Origin: AWTP1-13 sp963840075
GTDB lineage: Bacteria; Pseudomonadota; Alphaproteobacteria; Rhizobiales; Hyphomicrobiaceae
Assembly: GCA_963840075.1 (NCBI GenBank)
Contig: CAWIXS010000005.1
Location: forward strand, 186,001 to 250,000
DNA length: 64,000 nucleotides
Reading direction: 5' to 3'
The translations under genes were made by a program, and so were the position numbers. The notes below the pieces were generated by a model. The model saw only the letters and a program-made list of their open reading frames with translations, made no database searches and was not told where the DNA came from. Positions 54,752 through 63,251 of this stretch are shown one piece after another. Position 1 is the first letter of the stretch; each line of letters opens with the position of its first letter.

Positions 54752-55827
54752 CCGATCTTGATCACTCTGCGCTGATCCCGCTGCCCGCCGAGGGCGCGGA
54801 GATCGCGCTCCCCGAAGCGCTCGTCGAGAGGGCCAAGGACTACATGGCGGAGGCGCTTTCGGAGCGCACCCGTGAAGCCTACGGCCGGTGGTGGCGCGTG
54901 TTTTTCGCGTGGTGCGAAGAGCACGGCCGCCAAGCATTGCCTGCCTCGCCCGAGACGATCGCAGCGTGGCTCACGGCGCTTGCCGACGGCACCGATACCG
55001 GGCGCCCGCTGGCGAGGGCCTCGATCAACCAGGCGCTTGCAGCCGTGACGCTGGCACACAGGAACGCCGGCTACGCCTTCGACCGCAAGCACAGGGTCAT
55101 TTCCATGACCTGGAGCGGGATCTCGCGCGTCAAGGCGATGGTCGAGATCGAGCGGCAGGCGGCGCCGTTCCTGGCCGCCGACGTTCGCGACCTGCTGGCG
55201 ATCCTCAAGGTCGAGAAGAACATCGGCTGCAGGAACGCCGCGCTCCTCACGCTGGGCTTCGGTGCCGCCCTGCGTCGGTCGGAGCTCGTCGGGCTCGACT
55301 GGCAGGAACTCGGGAGCGGGACCGGATTCGTGCGCATCGACGAGCGGGGCATCCTGATCACGCTGGCGCGGTCGAAGGCGAGCCAGGATAAGGCCGAGAC
55401 GGTCGTGATCCCGCGCGCGGACTTCATGCCGGCGTGCGAGGCCCTGGAGGCCTGGGCGGCGCGGGTGCCGCTCCAGCCCGGCGACCCGATCTTCCGGGCG
55501 GTCAACAACCGCAACGTCATCGCGGCCGAGCGCCTCACGGCTCACTCGGTCTCGAGGATCGTCAAGCGTGCCATGCGGGACATCGCCCGCAAGCGCGGCA
55601 GGTCGATGGACGAGGCAAAGGCGCTGATACAGCGCTTCAGTGGCCATTCGCTCCGGGCCGGCTTCGTGACCAGCGCTGCGGCCGTCGACGTGCCGCCGAT
55701 GCGCATCGCCCAGCACACCCGTCACAAGAGCGTGGAGATGGTGAACCGGTATTGCCGGGAGGCCGACAAGTACAGCAGATCGGCGCTCAAGGGTGTGTTC
55801 GCGCCTGCCACGGAGCCGCAGCCATGA
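54748..55827 (+). CDS. Tyrosine recombinase/integrase
   Basis: A 359-residue recombinase with a SAM-like core-binding N-terminus (LSERTREAYGRWWRVFFAWC) and the catalytic part: AALRRSELVGLDW (Arg), HSLRAGFVTSAAAVDVPPMR (His-x-x-Arg), HTRHKSVEMVNRYCREADKY (His and Tyr). It is related in layout to the recombinase at 61651-62733. It likely moved the element in which it lies. Its attachment site was not found. Confidence 0.93.
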   Translation: MTDLDHSALIPLPAEGAEIALPEALVERAKDYMAEALSERTREAYGRWWRVFFAWCEEHGRQALPASPETIAAWLTALADGTDTGRPLARASINQALAAVTLAHRNAGYAFDRKHRVISMTWSGISRVKAMVEIERQAAPFLAADVRDLLAILKVEKNIGCRNAALLTLGFGAALRRSELVGLDWQELGSGTGFVRIDERGILITLARSKASQDKAETVVIPRADFMPACEALEAWAARVPLQPGDPIFRAVNNRNVIAAERLTAHSVSRIVKRAMRDIARKRGRSMDEAKALIQRFSGHSLRAGFVTSAAAVDVPPMRIAQHTRHKSVEMVNRYCREADKYSRSALKGVFAPATEPQP

Positions 55828-56180
55828 CGACGCCGGATCACCTGACGCCCATCGAGCCGGCCTCGGCGGTCGAGACGCTGTGCAAGCGGCTCGCCGCGAG
55901 ATCCCGGCGCACGTCTACGGGGTGGTCGCGGAGTTCAGCGCCTTCCTGGAGACCCGCACGCCCCACCACGGCCGCCGGCTCGCCAACGCGCTGCGCCACG
56001 TCCTGAAACGGCCGGACCTCGCCGCCGAGGTCGAGGCGCTGCTGCCCCCAGCGCCGCGCCCGCCCGATCTGGCGGGCGTCCTCCAGATGCAGCCGTCGGG
56101 CCGCTGGGCCGTGTGCATGCCCGGCCGCGAGCCCATCGAGCGCGACGTGCGCCGGTGCTGGGGAGCCCGTAAAGCCCGCC
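55824..56180 (+). pseudogene. Gene following the integrase, frameshifted and truncated
   Basis: The beginning MTTPDHLTPIEPASAVETLC, KRLAA continues after a one-base loss (near 55895) as EIPAHVYGVVAEFSAFLETR, TPHHGRRLANALRHVLKRPD and LQMQPSGRWAVCMPGREPIE. About 56165 the text changes into the next, unrelated remnant. The start overlaps the integrase stop by four bases. Confidence 0.55.
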
Positions 56181-56192
56181 ATTGCATGCGGA

Positions 56193-56640
56193 TTATTTGG
56201 CGTCGAAACGGACGTTGGGACCTACCGTGATCCAGTTGGCGTTCTCGCCGAGGACATTACGGCCGTATATGATGTCGATGTCGACGCGCCTCGACAGGCG
56301 TGAAGCGCAGCCCAAGCTGGGCTCGCGGCTCCGTCCGACTCGCAGGTTCGACACTTTGGCCGACGAGGCCGAACACTTCGCCGATCAGCGTCACAGCGGC
56401 TTGACGAAGTTCCATTCGAATCCGGCGCCACAGGCCGGGGACGTTACACCGAGGAAATCGGCATTGCTGGCGAAGGAGGCCCAGGACTCGATCTTGCAGT
56501 CGCCGGGCTTGCCGATCTCGCCGTCATCCACCACGAAGGCACCCCCGGCTGCCTGGGCCGGAGTCGACAAGGCCAGCACGAGGATGCCGACGGCAAGGGC
56601 AACAACTGCAAGCTGACCCGATCCGCGGTCGCGAGCAAGC
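56193..56640 (-). pseudogene. Outer-membrane beta-barrel protein with internal deletion
   Basis: A signal peptide (VVALAVGILVLALSTPAQA) is followed by GGAFVVDDGEIGKPGDCKIE and CGAGFEWNFVKPL. A jump at about 56392 then leads to LIGEVFGLVGQSVEPASRTE, LGLRFTPVEARR and, after another shift, ENANWITVGPNVRFDAK with the typical aromatic barrel end. The middle of the barrel is lost. Confidence 0.6.
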
Positions 56641-56833
56641 CCTACAATAGGCACCTTACCACCCGTGCGAAGCCCGATCAGCTCCGAATAGCCAAGAAGG
56701 CTACCAAGGGCAAACCTCGGAACACGCGGAGCACTTGACGAACATTCGTCAGTTTCAGCGGGTTGGCCTCCAACTGCCGTTTCTAGGTCGATAGGTTGGG
56801 CTCCCGACCAGCCGGCCGCGGTTGGGTCAGCGA

Positions 56834-57265
56834 TTATTTCTCCACCGGCAATCCGGCCTTGGTCCACTCGACCCAGCCGCCGCGCATCCAATGTACCTGC
56901 TTGAAGCCGGCCTTGGCGGCGCTCTTGGTGGCGTCGACGGCCGTCCAGCCATCGCTGCCATGACCATAGATCACGATGACGGCGTCCTTATTCGTTCCGA
57001 AGGTTGTCGGATCGAATTCCTTGCTCTTCTCGTTGTAAGCGGCGCGGATGGATTTGGCTTTCGGCACGCGACCTTCAGCGAAGGTTTTCGCGGCCCGCAC
57101 GTCCAGCACAATGCCGCCCTTGTCGACCAAGCTCTTCGCTTCGGCAGCAGTTACCGTCTTGGCGCCTTCGATTGTCAGTGGCGTCTCACCCGTCTGGGCG
57201 GTGGCAATCATGGCCCCGGCCAGCAGCAATGCGGCCCCGATCGACGCATGCTTGAGCGATAGCAT
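56834..57265 (-). CDS. Exported rhodanese-like protein lacking the catalytic Cys
   Basis: A 143-residue product with a signal peptide (MLSLKHASIGAALLLAGAMI) and a rhodanese fold: GGIVLDVRAAKTFAEGRVPK, AVIVIYGHGSDGWTAVDATK, KQVHWMRGGWVEWTKAGLPV. The position of the catalytic Cys, after the VIVIY strand, holds Gly-His-Gly, so sulfur transfer is unlikely. It may bind a ligand or metal in the periplasm. An FNR-type box lies about 90 bases upstream. Confidence 0.85.
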   Translation of the reverse strand: MLSLKHASIGAALLLAGAMIATAQTGETPLTIEGAKTVTAAEAKSLVDKGGIVLDVRAAKTFAEGRVPKAKSIRAAYNEKSKEFDPTTFGTNKDAVIVIYGHGSDGWTAVDATKSAAKAGFKQVHWMRGGWVEWTKAGLPVEK

Positions 57266-57356
57266 CGGTTTTTCTCCTCTCCCTGAAGTCGGCAGGTTGC
57301 ACCCCTCGCGAGTCTCCTGGCGGCTTGCCTATTACGACTCCCACTCTGACGACCTG

Positions 57357-57370
57357 TTGATCTGCATCAA
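57357..57370. promoter_or_regulatory. FNR/FixK-type box (perfect dyad)
   Basis: TTGATCTGCATCAA is a perfect anaerobox of the FNR/FixK/DNR type, 91 bases upstream of the rhodanese-like gene. Confidence 0.8.
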
Positions 57371-57424
57371 CGACGGCGAGCCTACGCTCCTGCGAGCCGC
57401 CACGGCCATTTTGGGATGGGGTAG

Positions 57425-58126
57425 CTATATTCCTCCTCCTCGGAAAGGGGTTCCGACACTTATCTTGTCCTCAACGCGAGTCACGCCGTCGGTCTCCTCG
57501 ACGAGTGCACGCAGCGCGCTGTGCTGGTCGACCGTATCGACCATCCCCCAAAGCTCCACGACACCATCGTTCACAATGACGTTGATGGAACCCTCATTGA
57601 TCCAGGGCTGGGTCCGGATGCGGTCATGCAGTATCTTATGCAGAGCAGCATTATCGAGCTTCCTGACCGCCTTGGAAATCTGCACTTGGCTCAATGTGCG
57701 CACGAGGTCGCCGCGCGAGATGACCCCCACCAGGCGGCCGTCTCGAACGACAGGTACTCGCTTGATGCTGTGATTGTCGAGGATGTCAGCGACATCCCTC
57801 AGTTCCGCGTCGTCACGGACCGAGACCACGTAACGAGACATGACATCCTGTGCCCTCAGCCCATGTGCCTTCGCGTATTCTCGCGCCAAGGCATTGGAAT
57901 CCGCAAAAATGCCGAACCACCACTTGCGCGCGCGTCCGCGCTCGGTTCCTATCTCTGTACGGTGCAATAGGTCACTTTGGCTGACCATTCCGATGATCTG
58001 GCCATCAGGGCTCAAGACTGGAAGGCCGCTGATGTGCTTCTCAGCCATAAGACCCGCGATGTCATGCACCGACGTGTCCGGGCTCACCGTGACGACATCC
58101 CGTGTCATGATATCTCGCGCTTCCAT
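57425..58126 (-). CDS. CBS domain pair with C-terminal BON domain
   Basis: The 233-residue product has two CBS motifs (ARDIMTRDVVTVSPDTSVHD; VMSRYVVSVRDDAELRDVAD, VPVVRDGRLVGVISRGDLVR) and a BON domain (LHDRIRTQPWINEGSINVIV; VVELWGMVDTVDQHSALRAL). CBS pairs bind adenosyl ligands; BON domains bind membranes or partners. This combination is common in low-oxygen stress genes of Proteobacteria. A TTGA-N6-TCAA box is 65 bases upstream. Confidence 0.95.
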   Translation of the reverse strand: MEARDIMTRDVVTVSPDTSVHDIAGLMAEKHISGLPVLSPDGQIIGMVSQSDLLHRTEIGTERGRARKWWFGIFADSNALAREYAKAHGLRAQDVMSRYVVSVRDDAELRDVADILDNHSIKRVPVVRDGRLVGVISRGDLVRTLSQVQISKAVRKLDNAALHKILHDRIRTQPWINEGSINVIVNDGVVELWGMVDTVDQHSALRALVEETDGVTRVEDKISVGTPFRGGGI

Positions 58127-58190
58127 CGAAGGGCTCCCCGTTGAATTCCATCCGTAGGGAGTAGCTTCTCGGCTTCAGACCGGGAGACCT

Positions 58191-58204
58191 TTGACGTGCG
58201 TCAA
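58191..58204. promoter_or_regulatory. FNR/FixK-type box
   Basis: TTGACGTGCGTCAA matches the dyad pattern and lies 65 bases before the CBS-BON gene. Confidence 0.7.
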
Positions 58205-58443
58205 ACGAGGCGGCTCCGAAGGGGATTCGGGCACAAGGGCCAACACACCCGCAGCCGCCGGTAAGTGGGGAGCTGCAGTCCAAGATTGCCGCCATTGATC
58301 TGGCGCCAGATCACGTCACTGCGAAGAAGTCCGCTCCCTGGGGTTGTACTGGAGGGGCTGTCGGCAGTGGCGACCGGTAGAGTTTGACCCAGAGGCGATA
58401 TCGCGAGCGTGTCGCAGCAACTGGGGTAGGCGAGATGATCTCG

Positions 58444-58728
58444 CTAAGCTGCGACCTTCGCCTGCGCGCGACGCCAGTGCAGATAGTTCTGCCATATATC
58501 GCCTGCGACCTGCCGCTCGTACAAGGTCGCCCGTCGCTGGTGGCGCAGCGCGAAATTCAGGAAGTCTCTCGTGTGGACCTGGCGCGGGAAATGGGAATTG
58601 GCCCGCCACAAGGCGACCACGGCCTGAGCCCGGGTGCTGCGTGGGCGATAGACACAGAGAGCATAATAAGTGAATCCGCTTAGGGCCGAGGCCTTGCAGC
58701 TGTAGATGACCTCCTGCGGCCCAATCAT
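58444..58728 (-). CDS. Hypothetical protein
   Basis: From ATG 58728 (AAGGGG upstream) the 94-residue product reads MIGPQEVIYSCKASALSGFT, YYALCVYRPRSTRAQAVVAL and DIWQNYLHWRRAQAKVAA. No family recognised. It lies in the stress cluster on the same strand as its neighbours. Confidence 0.5.
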   Translation of the reverse strand: MIGPQEVIYSCKASALSGFTYYALCVYRPRSTRAQAVVALWRANSHFPRQVHTRDFLNFALRHQRRATLYERQVAGDIWQNYLHWRRAQAKVAA

Positions 58729-58962
58729 TGCTCTACCCCTTTCTCTCGTGCCCGGTTCCCGTTCCTCGAACAAGCATTGCCGCATTGGAACAGACGCCGT
58801 CCCCTAGCGGGGTGATGGACGATCGGCCAGCAGAGCCACGCGTCGGGCAACGGCACGAGCGCCAAGGCGCCCTCCGTGGGTCCCGCGGCCACGTTCACGA
58901 ACGCAGCCGCGGACTGAGCAGCAAAGAGAGAACCTGCCTAGCACATCGACCACTTCTCAAGG

Positions 58963-59292
58963 TCACCCTGAGCCGACCTTTCCAAACCATGGCAAAGCCG
59001 CCATCGCGCGCAAGATCGCGGCGTTGGAACAATACTTCTCCCAATCGTGTGTGACCGTGGTTGCTGAGGCTAGATCCCGTGCACAGATTTCCTTGCTCGC
59101 GCAATTCGCACACGCTTCTGCAAGGTAGCCAAACACGCCAGCCTCGATGCGCATCACTTCATCCGGCTCGAGTTGAAGCGCCTGCATGCGCATCAGCAAA
59201 GGGTTGAACGCGCCGGCACCTAAGTCGACGACGACATGATGGTTGATATCTTGATCGTCGAGGTGCTGCTCAAGCGTTGGGGTCATGTCCAT
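58963..59292 (-). CDS. DUF6455 family protein
   Basis: The 109-residue product contains LGAGAFNPLLMRMQALQLEP, EVMRIEAGVFGYLAEACANC and CASKEICARDLASA with conserved-looking Cys residues, the pattern of the DUF6455 family. The Cys could bind a metal. ATG 59292 follows GGGAGG; a further in-frame ATG at 59319 is less well placed. A perfect FNR-type box is 73 bases upstream. Confidence 0.75.
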   Translation of the reverse strand: MDMTPTLEQHLDDQDINHHVVVDLGAGAFNPLLMRMQALQLEPDEVMRIEAGVFGYLAEACANCASKEICARDLASATTVTHDWEKYCSNAAILRAMAALPWFGKVGSG

Positions 59293-59364
59293 AGGAGCCC
59301 TCCCGCAGTCTGACGCCACACAAGAGCGAATGGAAAAACCATAGATTCGTATTCGGATGCCCGC

Positions 59365-59378
59365 TTGATCTGGATCAA
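59365..59378. promoter_or_regulatory. FNR/FixK-type box (perfect dyad)
   Basis: TTGATCTGGATCAA, a perfect anaerobox, lies upstream of the DUF6455 gene. Confidence 0.8.
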
Positions 59379-59858
59379 GAGCTACCGTCCTTACCTAGGG
59401 TATGTTCGCTTTGTTCGTCGACGTGATGAGTTGAGCGGAACGTCGCGCGTAATGCTCCTCGCCGCGGAGGCGGAATCGAAGGAGCGTCGTCAGGACCAAC
59501 AAACCGGGGAGGCAGCATGACACCACCTATCAGGTTCAGCCCCCGCCAGAGAGCGGGGGCACGGCTTGGTGGTCGAGTTCCAGCGAGTTGATCCCGAAAA
59601 GCCGAGCCGCCCGTATACATCAAACTCGCGCATGTGACGGGGCTGTTGTCTCGTATATTAGCCCAGCTCAGCTGGGTATGCATCGAAAGATGATGAGCCC
59701 CGCCTCACGCAACACGTGGCGGGGCTCTTGGTTTGCGGTCAGGCGCGGGCAGGTAAGGACATTCCGAACTATAGCTGAATCGTATTCCGTGGGCGTGCGA
59801 CCGTGTGACTCAGCGGCGCGGGATTCCGCATCGGGGCGAACAGTCGTAGCCCGGTCGC
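59379..59858. repeat. Intergenic region with several hairpins
   Basis: No convincing gene. Hairpins: GCCCCCGC/GCGGGGGC at 59539-59560, GCCCAGCT/AGCTGGGT-type at 59661-59677, and AGCCCCGCC/GGCGGGGCT at 59696-59726. They may be terminators or REP-like sequences, or mark the left limit of the ISAzo13 remnant. Confidence 0.45.
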
Positions 59859-60837
59859 ATGATCGACGAGGATGGCATCCGGCAGCGTTGGGAAGCAATC
59901 GGCTCAAAGCTCGACGAGCGGGGGCGGCGCCTGTTCGCGGCCGCCGAGGTCAGAGCCGCCGGCTGGGGCGGGCTCGAGGCGGTGGCGCGCGTTACCGGGC
60001 TTGCCCGCTCGCGCATCAATCGGGGCGAGGACGACCTCGACGGCGAGCCGTTGCCCGAAGGTCGGATCCGGCGCCAGGGTGGCGGGCGCAAGTCGGTCGC
60101 GACCAAGGACCCTGGGCTCGTGCAGGCGCTCCGGCACCTGGTCGAGCCGGCGACGCTGGGCGATCCCGAGCGACCGCTGACCTGGGTGTCGAAGAGCATG
60201 GACAAGCTCGCGGCCGCACTGACCGCGATTTCGGCCGAAGGGCCGGCCGCGCCGTGTCAAGGTGCACGACTTTGCCGACAAGGAGCAGGGCAAGGTGGCG
60301 CCTTACGGCGTCTACGACGTGACGGCCAACGAGGGCTTCGTCAACGTCGGGATCACCGCCGACACGGCCGAGTTCGCGGTGCAATCGATCCGCACCTGGC
60401 GCGCGCGCATGGGGCGCGAGCGCTGTCCGGGCATGCGCGAGCTGACCATCACGGCCGATGGCGGCGGCTCGAACGGCGCCCGCGTCCGGCTATGGAAGGT
60501 CGAGCTGCAGAAGCTCGCCGACGAGACCGGCCTGACGCTGCACGTCCACCATTATCCGCCGGGCACCTCGAAGTGGAACAAGATCGAGCATCGCCTGTTC
60601 TGCCACATCACCCAGAACTGGCGCGGGCGACCGCTGATGGATCACGTCACCATCGTCGAGACGATCGGCGCCACGACGACGCGGACCGGCCTGAAGGTCG
60701 AGTGCGTGCTCGACACGCGCACCTACGCGAAGGGCATCAAGGTCAGCGACGCCGAGATGGCGAGCCTCGCAATCACCGGCGACGACTTCCACCCGGAATG
60801 GAACTACACCATCAAGCCGCGACGCCCCGAAACGTAG
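59859..60837 (+). pseudogene. ISAzo13-type transposase with internal deletion
   Basis: The N-terminal part (RRLFAAAEVRAAGWGGLEAV; ARVTGLARSRINRGEDDLDG) runs to SAEG near 60240. The text then shifts frame to KVHDFADKEQGKVAPYGVYD, LTITADGGGSNGARVRLWKV, HHYPPGTSKWNKIEHRLFCH and ends at 60837. About 80-100 residues with the first catalytic Asp are missing. The element sits in the terminase small-subunit gene. Confidence 0.85.
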
Positions 60838-61355
60838 CAGTTATTGTTCGGAGTCGCCTTGACGGCTTCGGCGTCGCCCCAGGTCGCCACCGCGCGGATG
60901 TCGCCGTCGATGATCGGACGGAGCTTCTCCACCAGGTAGTCCATCGTGATCTCGTGGCGCTTCCTCAGTTCAGCGCGGAGGGCCTCGACCCTTGAGGTGA
61001 TCTTGGGGTTGGTGAGAAGCTCGGCGGCACTGCGGTTGACGCTCTCGGCCTTGGTGCTCGGGCGCACGTCGTAGGCCTCGCGGTAGGCCTCGCTGGCGTT
61101 CGATTTTTCAATGTACAGTTGGCAAAACCGTTCTTGCTTGGGGGTGAGTCCGGAAGCGCTGGAGGCCTCCGCCTTCAGCTCTGCGAGGCGCTCTTTCACG
61201 CGACTCCGACGCAAGAGCCTCTTGGCGTTCGAGGCAACAGCGTCGGGAGCCATCTTGCTACCGTGGCTCTGCCGATAGGCCTCGCTCGGTCCCAGTCCAT
61301 CCGCAACGGCCTGAGCGAAGGCTTCTTCGCGCGCTGTGAGCCTGCCCTTGGTCAC
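60838..61355 (-). pseudogene. Terminase small subunit (TerS-like), 3' end cut by ISAzo13
   Basis: From GTG 61355 (GGAG upstream) the product shows two related helix-turn-helix blocks: LTAREEAFAQAVADGLGPSE with AYRQSHGSKMAPDAVASNAK, then LTPKQERFCQLYIEKSNASE with AYREAYDVRPSTKAESVNRS. It continues with SRVEALRAELRKRHEITMDY. This is the Terminase_2 small-subunit pattern, here duplicated. The frame runs into transposon sequence after ATPNNN. TerS selects DNA for packaging in phages and satellites. Confidence 0.75.
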
Positions 61356-61654
61356 GTATCTGTCTCCGTGTTGCAGTGGCGCCCAGACTCCGCTCGAGCG
61401 GACGCACTCGGCCGCGTGGCGAGCAGCGGCAGCAGCGCCGGCCCCACGTCCTCCTGGCGTTCGATGCGGCCGAGCAGCTCGCCGTCGGCGAGCACCCGCC
61501 AGTGCGTGGGGTCGAGATGGAGCGGGGCGCAGCCGGCCCACAGGTAGGCTGGTGGCAGGATGTCGAGGTGCACCAGGGTGTCTCCCAGCAGGGCCTGCCC
61601 GTGGAAGCCGAGGCCGGCAGGATGCTCGGCAAGCCGCAGTTCGGTGCTGGTCAT
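61352..61654 (-). CDS. Hypothetical protein between recombinase and TerS
   Basis: The 100-residue product (MTSTELRLAEHPAGLGFHGQ; LGDTLVHLDILPPAYLWAGC; HWRVLADGELLGRIERQEDV) overlaps the recombinase stop and the TerS start by four bases each, so all three are coupled. No family recognised. Confidence 0.6.
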   Translation of the reverse strand: MTSTELRLAEHPAGLGFHGQALLGDTLVHLDILPPAYLWAGCAPLHLDPTHWRVLADGELLGRIERQEDVGPALLPLLATRPSASARAESGRHCNTETDT

Positions 61655-62733
61655 GTCACGAGGCCCTTCAACGCGCCCTGCTCCCATTTCCGACCGAGGC
61701 GGATGTAGCCAGCCGTTGTCTCGGCGCTCTTGTGCCTGCAGTGCAGCCGGATCTTTGCTTCCGCCACGCCACCGGCCGCGGCCGATGTGGCAAAGCCTGA
61801 CCGCAATGAGTGGCTGCGAAAGGCGCTTGCCCGGGCCACGGCCGCTACCTCCTCCATGCCGGCGGCCAAGAGGAATGCGAGCACATGCCTGCGCACCACG
61901 GCCGTGACGGCCGTAGGCGCCATCGGCTTCCAGACGACGCGGTCGCAGCGGCTCACCTGCGCGAAGAGCAGTCGGCCGGGCACGCGCCCGGCGATGCGCT
62001 CCCAATGGCCGAGCCAGGTCGTCACCAGCGACGCATCCGGCGCCGGGATGATGACCTGCTGCGCCTCCCTGCCGGTCGGGTCCGTCTTCGTGCGGCGGAA
62101 GTGCACCTCGACGCCGGCAGGCCGGGTCACGATGTGGCCCTTGCCGTGAACGCCCGGGGCATCCCAGGCCAGCTGCGTGATCTCCTCGGATCTCAGCGCA
62201 CCGGCCCAGCCCAGCGCCAGAATCGCGCCGTCGCGGGCCCCGCGGGGGCTTGCAGGATCGAGGCGGTCCAGGATGGCCCGCAGGTCCTCCGTCCGCAGCG
62301 GCTGGGCCTGCTGGCGCGCGCCGCCATGCCGGCGCCTGATGCCCTGGTGGAACTCGCGCATGCGGTCCCAGTCCACCGGCTCGTGGTCGCGCAGCCGATG
62401 CACCAGTTTGATGACCTGCTTGGTGATGTCGCAGCTGACCACCGCGCCGCCCCCCTCCACGACATGCCTGAAGAACGCCCGGACCGTTTTCACGGTCGCC
62501 GGGAAGGGTTGCACGCCCGTCTCCTCGCAGAAGGCCGAGTAGCGATTGAATGCCGCGCGGTAGCGCCGCCAGGTCGGCCAGCTCTTGCTGTCGAGCTCGT
62601 ACTCGTCCGGCTCCACGCCCCCGGAGAGGGTGCGGAACACCGCGGCGGCCGGGTTCTCGTCGGGACTGGGCATGGCCCTGGGTTCGGCTCGAGCTTCAGA
62701 CTGCTGTGATTCCCATATTCTCTTGATGCTCAC
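61651..62733 (-). CDS. Tyrosine recombinase/integrase
   Basis: A 360-residue recombinase with core-binding region (SWPTWRRYRAAFNRYSAFCE) and catalytic motifs AGALRSEEITQLAW (Arg), HSLRSGFATSAAAGGVAEAK (His-x-x-Arg) and CRHKSAETTAGYIR (His and Tyr). Its C-terminus resembles that of the recombinase at 54748-55827, suggesting related elements. It is coupled to the gene behind it. Confidence 0.93.
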   Translation of the reverse strand: MSIKRIWESQQSEARAEPRAMPSPDENPAAAVFRTLSGGVEPDEYELDSKSWPTWRRYRAAFNRYSAFCEETGVQPFPATVKTVRAFFRHVVEGGGAVVSCDITKQVIKLVHRLRDHEPVDWDRMREFHQGIRRRHGGARQQAQPLRTEDLRAILDRLDPASPRGARDGAILALGWAGALRSEEITQLAWDAPGVHGKGHIVTRPAGVEVHFRRTKTDPTGREAQQVIIPAPDASLVTTWLGHWERIAGRVPGRLLFAQVSRCDRVVWKPMAPTAVTAVVRRHVLAFLLAAGMEEVAAVARASAFRSHSLRSGFATSAAAGGVAEAKIRLHCRHKSAETTAGYIRLGRKWEQGALKGLVT

Positions 62734-62811
62734 AGTTGACAGACAGAATCATTATTATCGAGTTGAAGCAAGCAGTTCAGACAATCTTTTCACATTGTAT
62801 CTGAAGTTTCC

Positions 62812-63009
62812 TCATGAGTGGCCCGGCTCCCCCTCGTCGAGGACGATGCCCAGCCTCCGGGCTTTCGCGGCGAGGTCGGGATGCTGCTCAATCGCGAAAG
62901 CGAGTTCCTGCCGCCAGCGCTTCATGTGCTGCTCGACATCATCCGGTGATTGCCCGGGCGGGGCGGTGATCTTGACCAAGGGTCGCTGGCGGTTCTGCCT
63001 CATGCCCAT
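62812..63009 (-). CDS. Small hypothetical protein
   Basis: From ATG 63009 the 65-residue product reads MGMRQNRQRPLVKITAPPGQ, SPDDVEQHMKRWRQELAFAI and LAAKARRLGIVLDEGEPGHS. A GGAG-type ribosome site is present. It lies between the DUF3631 gene and the recombinase on the same strand. Possibly an accessory DNA-binding protein; no motif recognised. Confidence 0.5.
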   Translation of the reverse strand: MGMRQNRQRPLVKITAPPGQSPDDVEQHMKRWRQELAFAIEQHPDLAAKARRLGIVLDEGEPGHS

Positions 63010-63147
63010 CGTTCCTGCTCCAGTGTGTTCGCTCACTTCCGGGTATGCTGCCTCTCCTGGGGCGGCCAGCAGGCGGCTCAAGCTCCACCCCCTGTTCAAG
63101 CGGGTAAGTGGCAAAGCCTTTGATTTAACTACGATTTCCCCGCTTTT

Positions 63148-63192
63148 AAGTGGTAATCAAGTGGTAGACGCCCAACCACTTGATTACCACTT
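63148..63192. repeat. Perfect 18-bp inverted repeat
   Basis: AAGTGGTAATCAAGTGGT (63148-63165) pairs with its exact complement at 63175-63192 across a 9-base loop. The surrounding AT-richer region has further AAGTGG/CCGCTTGA-like words (63112, 63220-63242). It lies just after the DUF3631 gene. It may be an operator, a terminator or part of an element origin. Confidence 0.75.
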
Positions 63193-63251
63193 GTGTTTGC
63201 GCTTTCCCGTTGTTTTTCAGTCATTTAGCCGCTTGACCGCTTGAACACCCC

